Assembly (NCBI RefSeq): GCF_000308495.1
Contig: NZ_BAFU01000039.1
Location: 1 to 36,446 of the forward strand
Origin: Nocardia brevicatena NBRC 12119
Lineage (GTDB): Bacteria > Actinomycetota > Actinomycetes > Mycobacteriales > Mycobacteriaceae
DNA length: 36,446 nt
Reading direction: 5' to 3'
Made by a program: the position numbers and the translations under genes. Under the pieces are notes generated by a model. That model saw only the letters and a list, made by a program, of their open reading frames with translations. It made no database searches and was not told the origin of the DNA. Shown here one piece after another: positions 8,290 to 17,610 of this stretch. Every line of letters starts with the position of its first letter. Positions within the stretch are counted from its first letter, which is position 1.

Positions 8290-9366
8290 TCATTTCCGCA
8301 GTTCCACCGGCCGATCCGGATCGGCCTCCCGGGTACTCACACCGGCCTCGGCGAAGGTCGACATCTCGGCGAGGCCGGCGACGGCGGCGCGCAGGATCGG
8401 CAGCGCGGCGAGCGCACCGGAACCCTCGCCCAGACGCATCCGCAGGTCCAGCAGCGGATCGAGATGCAGTGTGCGCAGGGCGAGCGTATGCGCGGGTTCG
8501 GTGGAGCGGTGGCCGGCCAGCCACCACGCGGATGCGCCCGCCGCCAGTTCCTCGGCCACCAGGGCGGCGGCGGCGACCACCATGCCGTCCAATATCACCG
8601 GGGTGCGGCGGACGGCGGCCTGGGCGAGGAACGCGGCCATGGCGGCGATATCGGCGCCACCGGCCGTGCGCAGCAACTCGACCGGTTCCCTGGCGACCGG
8701 ACGCGCGCGGCGCATGGCGTCGCGGATGGCGGCCACCTTGCGCATCCAGCCGTGGTCGTCGACACCGGTGCCGCGACCCACCGCCGCCACCGGTTCGGTA
8801 TCGGTGAGGGTGGCGACCAGCACGGTCGCGGGGGTGGTGTTGCCGATACCCATATCGCCGGCGACGAGCAGATCGGCGCCCGCATCGATCTCCTCGTCGG
8901 CCACGGCCCGGCCCGCCGCGAGCGCCGCGGCGACCTCCTCGGCGGTGAGCGCGTCCTCGCGGTCGATGGAGCCGCACGATCGGCGCACCTTGTATTTGCC
9001 CACGGCGGGATCGGTCTCGGCGTCCACGGCCATATCGACCACCCGCACCGTGGCGTCCGCGATCTCGGCCAGCGCGTTCACCGCCGCCCCGCCGGCGAGG
9101 AAGTTGGCGACCATCTGCGCGGTCACCTCACTCGGATACGCGGAGACCCCGTGCCGGGCCACCCCGTGATCCCCAGCGAACACCACCACCCGGGCCCGCT
9201 CGAACTGCTTCGGCGGGCATGTCCCCTGGCAGGCGGCCACCCAGCTGCCGAGTGTTTCCAACCTGCCCAGCGATCCCGCGGGTTTGGTGAGCTGTTCGTG
9301 TCGCCGCTCCGCGGCGGCGCGGGCCTGCGCGTCCGGCGGCGCGACCGCTCCGAATCCCTGTGTCAC
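8290..9366 (-). CDS. cobT: Nicotinate-nucleotide--dimethylbenzimidazole phosphoribosyltransferase
   Basis: Protein of 358 residues, the usual length. It makes alpha-ribazole 5'-phosphate, the lower ligand precursor of cobalamin, from nicotinate mononucleotide and dimethylbenzimidazole. Visible family blocks are [12 protein letters not shown] near the N-terminus, [35 protein letters not shown], and the C-terminal RLGEGSGA, whose Glu corresponds to the catalytic base. The GTG start at 9366 has TACCCT at 6-nt spacing. It is followed directly by cobS, so CobT and CobS act in sequence in nucleotide-loop assembly. Confidence 0.96.
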   Translation of the reverse strand: MTQGFGAVAPPDAQARAAAERRHEQLTKPAGSLGRLETLGSWVAACQGTCPPKQFERARVVVFAGDHGVARHGVSAYPSEVTAQMVANFLAGGAAVNALAEIADATVRVVDMAVDAETDPAVGKYKVRRSCGSIDREDALTAEEVAAALAAGRAVADEEIDAGADLLVAGDMGIGNTTPATVLVATLTDTEPVAAVGRGTGVDDHGWMRKVAAIRDAMRRARPVAREPVELLRTAGGADIAAMAAFLAQAAVRRTPVILDGMVVAAAALVAEELAAGASAWWLAGHRSTEPAHTLALRTLHLDPLLDLRMRLGEGSGALAALPILRAAVAGLAEMSTFAEAGVSTREADPDRPVELRK

Positions 9367-9372
9367 CGGGCA

Positions 9373-9378
9373 AGGGTA
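9373..9378 (-). promoter_or_regulatory. cobT -10 hexamer (leaderless promoter)
   Basis: TACCCT is followed by 6 nt and then GTG (9366). With transcription starting on the GTG there is no 5' leader for a cobalamin riboswitch. Confidence 0.55.
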
Positions 9379-9415
9379 ACGCGGGCGGGCCGACTCTTCG
9401 GGTGGGGCGGAGCGC

Positions 9416-10057
9416 TCATGGCCGGAGACGGGACCGCAGCGTCGCGACCCCGGTGCCGACGAGCTCGTTGCAGTAGACCACCCGGCCGGCCATGGCCATG
9501 ACCAGGGCCAGGGTCGTTCCCCGCACCAGCGGTCCGGACCCGGATTCGAACGGCCCGTCGGTTGCCTCCAGACGCAGGCCCCGGACGGCGGTGCGGCTGT
9601 TCACCGTGAAGTCCCGCCTGGCGAAGAACCGTGCGACTTCTGTCACCGCCTCGATCGCCGGGGTCCGGGCCAGGCCGAGCGGGTGGCGGATATCTTGACC
9701 GTGGACCACCACCTCGCCGAGCCATGCCGGAGTATGCCCGGAGGCCGCCGTCGTCGCGGTGATGGTGTGTCGGAACCGTTCGAGGGTCTCGGCCGGGGTC
9801 GCGCCCCGGTATTCGGCCATGAGCCGCCGGTTGTGCAGATCGAAGTCGAAACGTGCGGCGAGAACGCTGCGGATCCAGCGGAATCGGCCGGTACTCGCCG
9901 CCGCGGTGAGGTGCGCGACGACCTCCTCCACCGTCCACTCCCCGCACAGGGACGGGGCCGCCCATCGCTCGTCGGTGAGCTCCGCGAGATCGTCGGCCAG
10001 AGCGGCGCGTTCGGCATGGATCGTGGCCCATATATCGGCACGCTGCATGGGTTTCAC
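9416..10057 (-). CDS. MDMPI (maleylpyruvate isomerase) family mycothiol-dependent protein
   Basis: Protein of 213 residues of the DinB-like four-helix family named after mycothiol-dependent maleylpyruvate isomerase. Family marks are [13 protein letters not shown] near 38-50, whose His is a metal ligand, and [12 protein letters not shown] near 139-150, which gives further ligands. These proteins bind zinc or another metal and some use mycothiol; most are uncharacterised. The GTG at 10057 is used here; an ATG three codons downstream (10048) is possible. The gene interrupts the cob genes, lying between cobU and cobT in the same direction. Nothing ties it to cobalamin chemistry except position. 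Confidence 0.85.
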   Translation of the reverse strand: MKPMQRADIWATIHAERAALADDLAELTDERWAAPSLCGEWTVEEVVAHLTAAASTGRFRWIRSVLAARFDFDLHNRRLMAEYRGATPAETLERFRHTITATTAASGHTPAWLGEVVVHGQDIRHPLGLARTPAIEAVTEVARFFARRDFTVNSRTAVRGLRLEATDGPFESGSGPLVRGTTLALVMAMAGRVVYCNELVGTGVATLRSRLRP

Positions 10058-10127
10058 GGCTCGGATTCAACCATGGCCGGGCGGGAACGCCGGAGCGTGG
10101 TCGGGGGACAACGGTGCCGTATGCGGG

Positions 10128-10694
10128 CTATTTCAACCGCAGCGGCAGCCCGGCCACGACGAGAAAGGCTTCGTCGCAGACCCGGGCGAGGCGCTGGTTG
10201 AGGGTGCCGATCTCGTCGCGGAAGAGGCGGCCGGATCGGGTGGCGGGGATAACGTCCATACCGACTTCCGGGGTGACGATAACCAGGCGATACTCATAGT
10301 CGGCGACAGCGGTGACCAGCGCGTCGACGTCGGGAGTGATGGTTCCGCGGGGCGAGTCCCAGGCGGCGTGGGTGTCCAGGCAGGCGGTGAGCCAGGTGCC
10401 GATATCGTCGATCAGGGTGGCGCCGGTGTGCGGGGTGCGCAGGACATCCGTCGGATCGGCCTCTTCGACGACCGCCCAGTCGACGGGCCGGCGGGCACGG
10501 TGGGCGGCGATCCGGGCGACGAAATCGGTGTCCGCGGGGTCGGGGGCCGCCGTGGCGAGATAGCGCACCGGGCCCGCGGTGACCAACGATTCGGCGAAGG
10601 CCGATTTCCCGGAGCGCGCGCCGCCGAGGACCAGGGTGCGACAAGATGCGGACGAACGGGGTTGGGGCACGTGTCGGACGTTAGCAATCCGCAT
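10128..10694 (-). CDS. cobU: Adenosylcobinamide kinase / adenosylcobinamide-phosphate guanylyltransferase
   Basis: Bifunctional enzyme (CobU/CobP) that phosphorylates adenosylcobinamide and then adds GMP, supplying the CobS substrate. The P-loop GGARSGKS is near the N-terminus. RYLATA, HRARRP and LIDDIGTWL follow the CobU pattern. The ATG at 10694 gives 188 residues with GAGG about 8 nt upstream. A GTG at 10670 would give 180 residues, closer to the family norm. The longer in-frame opening to 10793 runs into the upstream gene and is unlikely. It lies 22 nt downstream of the DUF3043 gene, so probably in its transcript. Confidence 0.92.
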   Translation of the reverse strand: MRIANVRHVPQPRSSASCRTLVLGGARSGKSAFAESLVTAGPVRYLATAAPDPADTDFVARIAAHRARRPVDWAVVEEADPTDVLRTPHTGATLIDDIGTWLTACLDTHAAWDSPRGTITPDVDALVTAVADYEYRLVIVTPEVGMDVIPATRSGRLFRDEIGTLNQRLARVCDEAFLVVAGLPLRLK

Positions 10695-10716
10695 CCCCGG
10701 CCTCGGCCGCGCCGGG

Positions 10717-11409
10717 TCAGACCGGGTCGCCGGGACCGACCCGCGGTTTCGGGGCACGCATCTTGCGGATCTGCGAAGCCCGGACGAAGGCATACCAGCC
10801 CAGGGCGAAGCCGCCGTCGGTGCTGTTGGGGAACCGCTCCCGCACCCGTTTGTCGACGAGTCTGCCGAGCAGGAAACCCTCGCCGATCATGAAGATCATC
10901 ATCACCAGCATGCCCAGCGTCACCAGGGACTGCAGAGCCGGTGCGGCGAACATGGACAGGATCAGCACCAGCGCCATCGGCATGAACAGGCCCACCAGGT
11001 TACGGCGGGCGTCGACGATATCGCGGACGAAGGCGCGCACCGGACCCTGATCGCGCGGCAGCAGGTACTTGTCGTCGCCGGCGAGCATGCGCTCCCGACG
11101 CTCGGCCGCGGCGGCCCGGCGTTCGGCGGTCGCCTTCTTGCGGGCCGCTCTGTCACCGCGCGCGGCCTTGCGCCGGGCACGGGCCTCCTTGGCGGTGAGC
11201 GGTGCCGGTGCCACCGGGCCGCGGCGACGGCCCTCGGCGTCCCGGCGTCTGGGGGTGGGCCTGCCCTTACCCGGGGTCGGGCCGTTCTTGGCCTCGGTGG
11301 CACCCGCGGTGGTATTCGTCGCCGTCCGGGACGCGTTCTCGGCGGAGCCGTCGTCCGCGCCCGTGCGGTCGGCGGTTTCGTCGGTCTCGCCGCGTCGGAA
11401 CAATTTCAC
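10717..11409 (-). CDS. DUF3043 family membrane protein
   Basis: Protein of 230 residues from the GTG at 11409. The N-terminal half is very basic and low-complexity (Lys/Arg/Ala/Glu-rich, RKKATAERRAAAAERRER), probably a cytosolic helical tail. Two hydrophobic segments follow at the VGLFMPMALVLILSMFAA region and the LVTLGMLVMMIFMIGEGFLL region. The C-terminus, GWYAFVRASQIRKMRAPKPR, is typical of this actinobacterial family (compare Rv2206). Function is unknown. The start is chosen because TAGCCT lies 7 nt upstream; longer GTG starts at 11415 and 11433 exist but lie in or above the -10. Confidence 0.82.
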   Translation of the reverse strand: MKLFRRGETDETADRTGADDGSAENASRTATNTTAGATEAKNGPTPGKGRPTPRRRDAEGRRRGPVAPAPLTAKEARARRKAARGDRAARKKATAERRAAAAERRERMLAGDDKYLLPRDQGPVRAFVRDIVDARRNLVGLFMPMALVLILSMFAAPALQSLVTLGMLVMMIFMIGEGFLLGRLVDKRVRERFPNSTDGGFALGWYAFVRASQIRKMRAPKPRVGPGDPV

Positions 11410-11416
11410 GGTCACC

Positions 11417-11422
11417 AGGCTA
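11417..11422 (-). promoter_or_regulatory. DUF3043 gene -10 hexamer (leaderless promoter)
   Basis: TAGCCT plus 7 nt leads to GTG AAA TTG. The same hexamer and spacing are found before pepA. Confidence 0.55.
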
Positions 11423-11670
11423 TTCGATGGCACGACCGGCCGGTGACGCGGCGGTAGGCGGGGTGTGCCGGCTCACGCCCGACAGGAGGGTCCGAGCTCG
11501 AGGAGGGATGAAGCGTGACCACGGGAGGCGACCGCTCATACCGAATGGACGAGGTGTCGGGCCGTATGGAGAAGATGGCAAGATGGGAATAGCAGCCCGA
11601 CCGAAGATGTTGACTCTTCGCGAACCGTGTGCTGCTCACGGAGCGACCACAGCTGTCCATAGGAGAGTTC

Positions 11671-12021
11671 ATGACTGTGCAGAACGAGACCGCCACCCAC
11701 GGCGTGACTCTGACCGAGGCTGCCGCGAGCAAGGCCAAGGCGCTGCTGGATCAGGAGGGCCGGGACGACCTCGCGCTGCGGATCGCCGTCCAGCCGGGTG
11801 GTTGCGCGGGCCTGCGCTACCAGCTCTTCTTCGATGACCGTAGCCTCGACGGAGACCTGACCGCGGAGTTCGGTGGCGTCACCCTCGCCGTCGACCGGAT
11901 GAGTGCCCCGTATGTGCAGGGCGCCTCGATCGACTTCGTCGACACCATCGAGAAGCAGGGCTTCACCATCGACAACCCGAATGCCACCGGCTCCTGCGCC
12001 TGCGGCGACTCCTTCAACTGA
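11671..12021 (+). CDS. erpA: A-type iron-sulfur cluster carrier (HesB/IscA/ErpA family)
   Basis: Protein of 116 residues that inserts Fe-S clusters into target proteins. The three conserved cysteines are present: one in GGCAGLRY and two in the C-terminal SCACGDSF. The start is the ATG at 11671 with AGGAGAG 4-10 nt upstream, so this gene, unlike several neighbours, is leadered. The in-frame extension to 11629 is rejected on that ground. Homolog of Rv2204c. Whether it is best called erpA or iscA cannot be told from sequence. A strong hairpin follows the stop. Confidence 0.93.
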   Translation: MTVQNETATHGVTLTEAAASKAKALLDQEGRDDLALRIAVQPGGCAGLRYQLFFDDRSLDGDLTAEFGGVTLAVDRMSAPYVQGASIDFVDTIEKQGFTIDNPNATGSCACGDSFN

Positions 12022-12034
12022 GCCCCGCCGAACC

Positions 12035-12065
12035 GGCCGCGTGATCGATACAACGTCACGCGGCC
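12035..12065 (+). terminator. Terminator hairpin after the Fe-S carrier gene
   Basis: GGCCGCGTGA (12035-12044) and TCACGCGGCC (12056-12065) form a perfect 10-bp stem with an 11-nt loop, starting 14 nt after the stop codon. There is no T-tract. Confidence 0.65.
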
Positions 12066-12101
12066 TGCTCGTGGCGCGTAGTAGAACCCCTGTCGAATTG
12101 A

Positions 12102-13148
<1,047 letters not shown>

Positions 13149-13152
13149 AACG

Positions 13153-13169
13153 CGCCGCCCCCGGCGGCG
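13153..13169. terminator. Hairpin after adoK
   Basis: CGCCGCC-CCC-GGCGGCG is a perfect 7-bp stem with a three-base loop just after the adoK stop. Its sequence resembles the repeat-head hairpin, but the diagnostic TGTGTTCGAT is absent. Confidence 0.45.
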
Positions 13170-13249
13170 TCTCCGCGGCCGTGGGCTTCGTGTGTTCCTC
13201 TTCATGGTTTCGCTACCGCGAACCGCATAATGAAGGAGAACTCGGCGAC

Positions 13250-13275
13250 CCGGCCCCGGGGTGTCTCGGGGCCGG
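13250..13275. terminator. Hairpin before the asnB stop (convergent gap)
   Basis: CCGGCCCCG (13250-13258) and CGGGGCCGG (13267-13275) are perfect 9-bp arms around an 8-nt loop. It lies 6 nt beyond the asnB stop codon and would terminate asnB transcripts and read-through from adoK. Confidence 0.55.
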
Positions 13276-13281
13276 ATCGGG

Positions 13282-15225
13282 TCAGAGCTGCACGGGGTAG
13301 GCGGGTTCCTGGATTTCGGGCTTGATGCGGTCTTCGACGAAGATCCCGTGCCAGACCATGAACACCAATAGCGTCCACAGCCGGCGGCTGTGGTCGGAGT
13401 CGCCCGCGCGGTGGGCCTGCAACATCCCGGTGACGGCCGCCTTGTCCAGCAGGTGATCGGTCTGGGATTCGGCGATCTGCCGGTGCGCCCAATCGTAGAG
13501 TTCGGTGCCGCGCAGCCAGTGCCGCAGCGGGACCGGGAAGCCCAGCTTCGCGCGATGCAGAACGTGACCGGGGACGATGCCCTCGAGGGCCTGCCGCAGT
13601 GCGTACTTGGTGGTCTCCTTGGTGATCTTCCGGTCCAGCGGGATGGCGCGGGCGACCTCGAAGACCTCCGTGTCCAGGAACGGCACCCGCAGTTCCAGGG
13701 AGTTCGCCATGGTCATCTTGTCGGCCTTGACCAGAATATCGCCGCGCAGCCAGGTGAACAGGTCGATGTGCTGCATCCGCGCCACCGGATCCCAGCCGCG
13801 CGACTGCGCGTAGATGGGAGTGGTGACATCCTGATGGGTCCATTCCGGTCGGAACTCGCGCAGCACCGCCCGCAACCGGGCGTCGTTGAAGCTGCGGGCA
13901 TTGCCGTAGTAGCGCTGTTCCAGGGTGAGCGAACCGCGGTGCAGCAGGCTCTTTCCGCGGGTGCCCTCGGGAATCAGATCCGACACCTTGCCCGCGAGCC
14001 GGCGCAGGCCGCCCGGCAGGCGCTCGAACGGGCGCAGCGACAGCGGTTCCCGGTAGATGGTGTAGCCGCCGAACAGTTCGTCGGCGCCCTCGCCGGAGAG
14101 CACCACCTTGACGTGTTTGCGGGCCTCCTTGGCCACGAAGTACAGCGGAACCAGAGCCGGGTCGGCCACCGGGTCGTCGAGGTACCAGACGATCTCCGGG
14201 ATGGCCGCGGCGAACTCGGCGGGGGAGACCACCTTCACGATATGCCGGGCGCCGATGGCCTCCGCGCTCTCGGCGGCCACATCCACCTCGGAGTAGCCCT
14301 CGCGTTCGAAGCCGGTGGTGAAAGTGATGAGCTTCGGGTTGTGCCGCATGGCCAGGGCGGCGACGGCGGTGGAGTCGATACCACCGGACAGGAACGAGCC
14401 GACCGTTACATCGGCGCGCATATGTTTGGCGACCGAGTCCTCCAGGGCCGCGGCGATCTCGCGGTAGCGGGCCCGGTCGGAGCCGGCGGCGAACGGTTTC
14501 ACCGGGAACGTCGGCACGAAGTAGCGGGTGATTCGCGGCTGCCGGCCCGGTGCCACGGTGGCGTAGCTGCCCGACTCGAGTCGGCGGATACCCGCGTGCA
14601 GGGTTTCCGGCTCCGGGACGTACTGCAGCACGGTGTAGTGCTCGAGTGCCCGCTTGTCGAGCGAATCGTCCAGGCCGAGGGCGGGCAGCAGTCCGAGCAG
14701 GCTTTTCTTCTCGCTACCGAACGCGGTGCCGCCGGGGCCGGTCGCCAGGAACAGCGGTTTGATACCGAAGGGGTCACGGGCCAGGAACAGTTCGCCGGTC
14801 TCGGTGTCCCAGATCGCGAACGCGAACATACCACGCAGCCGGCGCACCGCCTCCGGACCCCAATAGTGGAAGGCCGCCACGATGGCCTCGCTGTCGCCCT
14901 CGGTGGCGAACATCGGTGTGTCGCCGAACTCGGCGGCGTGCGCCGCGGCCAGTTCCTCGCGCAGTTCGAGGTAGTTGTAGATCTCCCCGTTGAAGGTGAG
15001 GGCGTAGCGCTGCCGGTTCTCGGGCGGGCCCCAGCGCAGCGGCTGGTGCGAATGCTCGATATCGATGATGGACAGCCGGTTGAATCCGAAGATCAGCCGG
15101 TCGTCGTGCCAGGTGCCGCGCTCGTCCGGCCCACGATGCCGCACGCAGTGCAGGGCGTCGTATACCTGCTCCACCGTCTCCGGTGCTGCCGAATCAGACG
15201 TCAGAAATCCGAGCAGTCCACACAC
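13282..15225 (-). CDS. asnB: Asparagine synthase (glutamine-hydrolysing)
   Basis: Protein of 647 residues. The GTG start at 15225 is followed directly by a Cys codon (MCGLLGF). Cys2 must become the N-terminal nucleophile of the Ntn glutaminase domain, which fixes the start; the in-frame extension to 15456 is therefore rejected. The glutaminase blocks RHRGPDERG, FNRLSI and TFNGEIYNY are present. The synthetase domain has the ATP pyrophosphatase loop SGGIDSTA and the GEGADELFGGY motif. It makes Asn from Asp, Gln and ATP. In this group the AsnB-type enzyme has also been linked to amidation of cell-wall diaminopimelate (LtsA in Corynebacterium), which cannot be separated here. Confidence 0.94.
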   Translation of the reverse strand: MCGLLGFLTSDSAAPETVEQVYDALHCVRHRGPDERGTWHDDRLIFGFNRLSIIDIEHSHQPLRWGPPENRQRYALTFNGEIYNYLELREELAAAHAAEFGDTPMFATEGDSEAIVAAFHYWGPEAVRRLRGMFAFAIWDTETGELFLARDPFGIKPLFLATGPGGTAFGSEKKSLLGLLPALGLDDSLDKRALEHYTVLQYVPEPETLHAGIRRLESGSYATVAPGRQPRITRYFVPTFPVKPFAAGSDRARYREIAAALEDSVAKHMRADVTVGSFLSGGIDSTAVAALAMRHNPKLITFTTGFEREGYSEVDVAAESAEAIGARHIVKVVSPAEFAAAIPEIVWYLDDPVADPALVPLYFVAKEARKHVKVVLSGEGADELFGGYTIYREPLSLRPFERLPGGLRRLAGKVSDLIPEGTRGKSLLHRGSLTLEQRYYGNARSFNDARLRAVLREFRPEWTHQDVTTPIYAQSRGWDPVARMQHIDLFTWLRGDILVKADKMTMANSLELRVPFLDTEVFEVARAIPLDRKITKETTKYALRQALEGIVPGHVLHRAKLGFPVPLRHWLRGTELYDWAHRQIAESQTDHLLDKAAVTGMLQAHRAGDSDHSRRLWTLLVFMVWHGIFVEDRIKPEIQEPAYPVQL

Positions 15226-15490
15226 CGCGTCGGTAACCTCGTTTCCTCTGGTCGGGGCCCACGCCACAGGAACGGGCGCGGCGGACGAAATCCAGTGTCC
15301 GAGTATGCCCCACCTCCGCCCCGGCCGTGCGACGCAGGCCACTCGACACCTCCATCCCTCTCCCGGAAACGGCGAAACCGCCCGGTCGAGCCCCGCCTCG
15401 GCACCGCTCCGACCGATCGGCAGCGCGGAGAAAACCGGGACAACAGATACCCTCACCTCCCGGACACTTCACCACGGTGGCAGGGACACA
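15226..15490. other. asnB 5' region, no gene seen
   Basis: It contains the asnB ribosome binding region (GAGG about 10-14 nt upstream of the GTG) and presumably its promoter. ORFs that cross it are shadows or run into the repeat. No clear -10 at leaderless spacing is seen. Confidence 0.4.
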
Positions 15491-15730
15491 CTCCGGGTCT
15501 GGACCGAGCGAAGCGACGTCGCGCAAACAGGCAAAACCCAGGGTCACGAGAACCCCAGGGTCACGAGAACCACAAAGCCCCAAGGTCACGAGAACCACAA
15601 AGGGTTGCGGCCCGTCTCGCGTTTCAGCGCCCGAAGCGCATGCGCCGAAGGCGCGAGTCTCGGGCGCTGAAACGCGAGACCCGCCAGGGCCGCAACCCCG
15701 CGCCGGCGGAGCCGGCGCAATCGAACACAG
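15491..15730 (-). repeat. Modular interspersed repeat, full copy 2
   Basis: Head CAATCGAACACA is at 15718-15729, with hairpin GCGCCGGC-GGA-GCCGGCGC. The 97-bp palindromic core is at 15602-15698, with perfect 21-bp inner arms at 15614-15634 and 15660-15680. A 17-bp tandem array follows, then the tail with GGTCTGGACCGAGCG near 15500. From about 15596 to 15730 it matches the copy at 27033-27167 at all but two bases. The head faces the ctaC gene. Confidence 0.9.
15537..15595 (-). repeat. 17-bp tandem repeats within copy 2
   Basis: CCCAGGGTCACGAGAAC occurs at 15537-15553 and again at 15554-15570. A third copy with one change (CCCAAGG...) is at 15579-15595, after an 8-base insertion CACAAAGC. The sequence corresponds to CTCGTGACCCCGGG in the repeat tail at 17488-17499. 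Confidence 0.8.
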
Positions 15731-15764
15731 CCGACCCGACGGCGAAGCCGCCGTGTGTTTGGTC

Positions 15765-15770
15765 TACGCT
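15765..15770 (+). promoter_or_regulatory. Possible ctaC -10 element
   Basis: TACGCT lies inside the palindrome CTACGCTGCGTAG (15764-15776). If used, it gives a 5' leader of about 145 nt that contains the long hairpin at 15791-15828. Confidence 0.3.
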
Positions 15771-15790
15771 GCGTAGTACTCGGACTGTGT

Positions 15791-15828
15791 CGAATGGTGG
15801 GTGCGCGAGACAGCGCACCCACCATTCG
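15791..15828. promoter_or_regulatory. Perfect 16-bp inverted repeat upstream of ctaC
   Basis: CGAATGGTGGGTGCGC (15791-15806) and its exact complement (15813-15828) flank the loop GAGACA. It lies 95 bp before the ctaC start and just outside repeat copy 2. It could be an RNA stem-loop in the ctaC leader or a large operator. No T-tract follows. Confidence 0.7.
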
Positions 15829-15922
15829 GTGGGTTCGAACTACAGCTGTGAACGTATCGTCCGGTCGATCGCCGAGCGGACGGTGCATTGTCGGAATGTG
15901 TGGCGACCAGGAAGGCGTGAGC

Positions 15923-17014
15923 GTGGCGCACAAGGCGAGCGACGAGATCGGGGCACGGCCCGCCCGGGGGCGGCGGGGCCGTTTCCTGCGGCGGGCCGGG
16001 CTGGCGGTGTCCCTGGGGATCACCACATTGCTGGTCTCCGGCTGCTCGATCGACAATGTCTGGCTGCGATTCGGCTGGCCCTCGGGCGTCACCCCGCAGG
16101 CCACCCGGATGCGGGAATTGTGGACCTGGTCGGTGATCGCCGCCCTGTTGATGGGTGTGCTGGTGTGGGGTCTGACCTTCTGGACGGTCACCTTCCACCG
16201 CAAGAAGAAAGGTGATCCGGAATTCCCGCGGCAGACCGGGTACAACGTGCCGCTGGAGCTGACCTACACGGCGATCCCGTTCGTGATCATCGCCGTGCTG
16301 TTCTACTTCACCGTCGTCGTGCAGAACTACGTGCACGAGAAGGTCGACAATCCCGATGTCGTCGTCGACGTGACCGCCTTCCAGTGGAACTGGAAGTTCG
16401 GCTACCGCGAGGTCGACCTGAAGAACGGTTTCACCTACAACGGTGTCGACACCGTGCGCGAGACCGCCAACCAGGAGCAGCTCGACGCATACCGTGAGCG
16501 CGTCGACCCCGAGCACGGCCACCCGCAGCCGGGGCCGGTGCATGGTCGGCCGGAGAACGACATCCTGTCCTACCTGCACTACGACAAGATCGAGACCGTC
16601 GGCACCAGCAATGAGGTCCCGGTCCTGGTGCTGCCCACCGGCAAGGTCATCGAGTTCCAGTTGGCCGCCGCCGACGTCATCCACGCCTTCTGGGTGCCGG
16701 AGTTCCTGTTCAAGCGGGACGTGATGCCCAACCCGAAGGAGAACAACTCCGACAACGTCTTCCAGATCTCGAAGATCGAGAAGGAAGGCGCGTTCGTCGG
16801 GCGCTGCGCGGAAATGTGCGGCACCTTCCACTCCATGATGAACTTCGAGGTCCGGGCCGTATCGCCGGAGAAGTTCCAGCGCTACATCGAGGCGCGTCAG
16901 GGGGGTATGACCAACTCCGCGGCGCTCGAATCCATCGGCGAATCCCCGGTGGCCACCTCCACCAGGCCGTTCAACACCGATCGCTCGGTCAAGAGCGCGG
17001 CCGAGAGCAAGTGA
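15923..17014 (+). CDS. ctaC: Cytochrome c oxidase (aa3) subunit II
   Basis: Protein of 363 residues. A lipoprotein signal with lipobox LVSGC is followed by two membrane helices ([17 protein letters not shown] and [18 protein letters not shown]). The periplasmic cupredoxin domain binds the dinuclear CuA centre through [12 protein letters not shown] (Cys295, Cys299, His303, Met306) and the His of [11 protein letters not shown]. It takes electrons from the QcrC haem domain in the bcc-aa3 supercomplex. I chose the GTG at 15923 because AGGAAGG ends 7 nt upstream; ATG 15896 and GTG 15917 are alternatives. ctaF follows after 13 bp, while ctaE and qcrCAB lie about 17 kb away. Confidence 0.95.
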   Translation: MAHKASDEIGARPARGRRGRFLRRAGLAVSLGITTLLVSGCSIDNVWLRFGWPSGVTPQATRMRELWTWSVIAALLMGVLVWGLTFWTVTFHRKKKGDPEFPRQTGYNVPLELTYTAIPFVIIAVLFYFTVVVQNYVHEKVDNPDVVVDVTAFQWNWKFGYREVDLKNGFTYNGVDTVRETANQEQLDAYRERVDPEHGHPQPGPVHGRPENDILSYLHYDKIETVGTSNEVPVLVLPTGKVIEFQLAAADVIHAFWVPEFLFKRDVMPNPKENNSDNVFQISKIEKEGAFVGRCAEMCGTFHSMMNFEVRAVSPEKFQRYIEARQGGMTNSAALESIGESPVATSTRPFNTDRSVKSAAESK

Positions 17015-17027
17015 GGACAGATCTGAG

Positions 17028-17444
17028 ATGAGGATCGAAGCCCGGATTTTCGAACTGCTCACGATTTTCTTCGTGATCGTGGGCGTGGTCTATGCGTATT
17101 TCACCTCCCAGTCCCGGACCGGTGTCGAATGGGCCGGGACCACCGCGATCGTGCTCACCGCGGGTCTGTCGCTGATCATCGGCACCTATTTCCGTTTTGT
17201 GGCGCGCCGCCTGGACCTGCGCCCGGAGGACTACGAGGACGCCGAAATCGTGGACGGCGCCGGCGACCTGGGCTTCTTCTCGCCCGGTAGCTTCTGGCCG
17301 ATCCTGCTGGCCGGCGCGGCCTCGGTGACCGCCCTGGGATTCGCGTTCTTCCAGTTCTGGTTGATCGGACTCGGTGTGGTGCTCATCCTTTTCGCCGCGG
17401 GCGGCCTGGTGTTCGAGTATTACCTCGGCCCCGAGAAGCACTGA
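17028..17444 (+). CDS. ctaF: Cytochrome c oxidase subunit IV (actinobacterial CtaF)
   Basis: Protein of 138 residues with four hydrophobic helices: an N-terminal pair ([15 protein letters not shown] and [17 protein letters not shown]) and a C-terminal pair after the acidic loop [22 protein letters not shown]. This architecture is the small subunit specific to actinobacterial aa3 oxidases. The ATG start has GAGGAC about 10 nt upstream and is co-transcribed with ctaC. A repeat head begins 1-2 nt after the stop codon. Confidence 0.93.
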   Translation: MRIEARIFELLTIFFVIVGVVYAYFTSQSRTGVEWAGTTAIVLTAGLSLIIGTYFRFVARRLDLRPEDYEDAEIVDGAGDLGFFSPGSFWPILLAGAASVTALGFAFFQFWLIGLGVVLILFAAGGLVFEYYLGPEKH

Positions 17445-17445
17445 G

Positions 17446-17575
17446 TTGTGTCTTCGGCGCCGCCTCTCGGTGGCGCTGTCGGGCCCTCGTGACCCCGGGT
17501 TTTCCCTCTCCGCGCCGTCGCTGATGCGACGGCGCTCCGGTCGGTCCAGACCCGGGGCGGGCCCCGACCGCCCCG
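17446..17575 (+). repeat. Core-less repeat copy at the ctaF 3' end
   Basis: Head TTGTGTCTTCGGCGCC is followed by GCGCCGCC-TCTC-GGTGGCGC, then CTGTCGGGCCCTCGTGACCC, CGGGTTTTCCCTCTCC and the tail CGGTCGGTCCAGACCCGGGG. The tail also matches the tail of copy 2. It fills the convergent gap between ctaF and the FAD oxidoreductase gene. Confidence 0.75.
17512..17535. terminator. Perfect hairpin in the ctaF / FAD oxidoreductase gap
   Basis: GCGCCGTCGC-TGAT-GCGACGGCGC is a perfect 10-bp stem with a four-base loop, lying within the repeat tail. It is placed to terminate both convergent genes. Confidence 0.55.
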
Positions 17576-17610
17576 GGTGAGGTGTACGCGAAGGTGATGG
17601 CCCGACCGGC

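Noticed and set aside
9367-9415. Cobalamin riboswitch before cobT
   Set aside because: The gap to the preceding gene is only 49 bp, and the promoter appears leaderless.
15537-15602. CRISPR array
   Set aside because: The 17-bp units are adjacent without spacers of regular length, and no cas genes are present.
13390-16215. A 941-residue plus-strand ORF over asnB and the repeat
   Set aside because: It is the antisense frame of asnB, with no family pattern, and it crosses repeat copy 2 and the ctaC start. High GC makes long shadow frames common.
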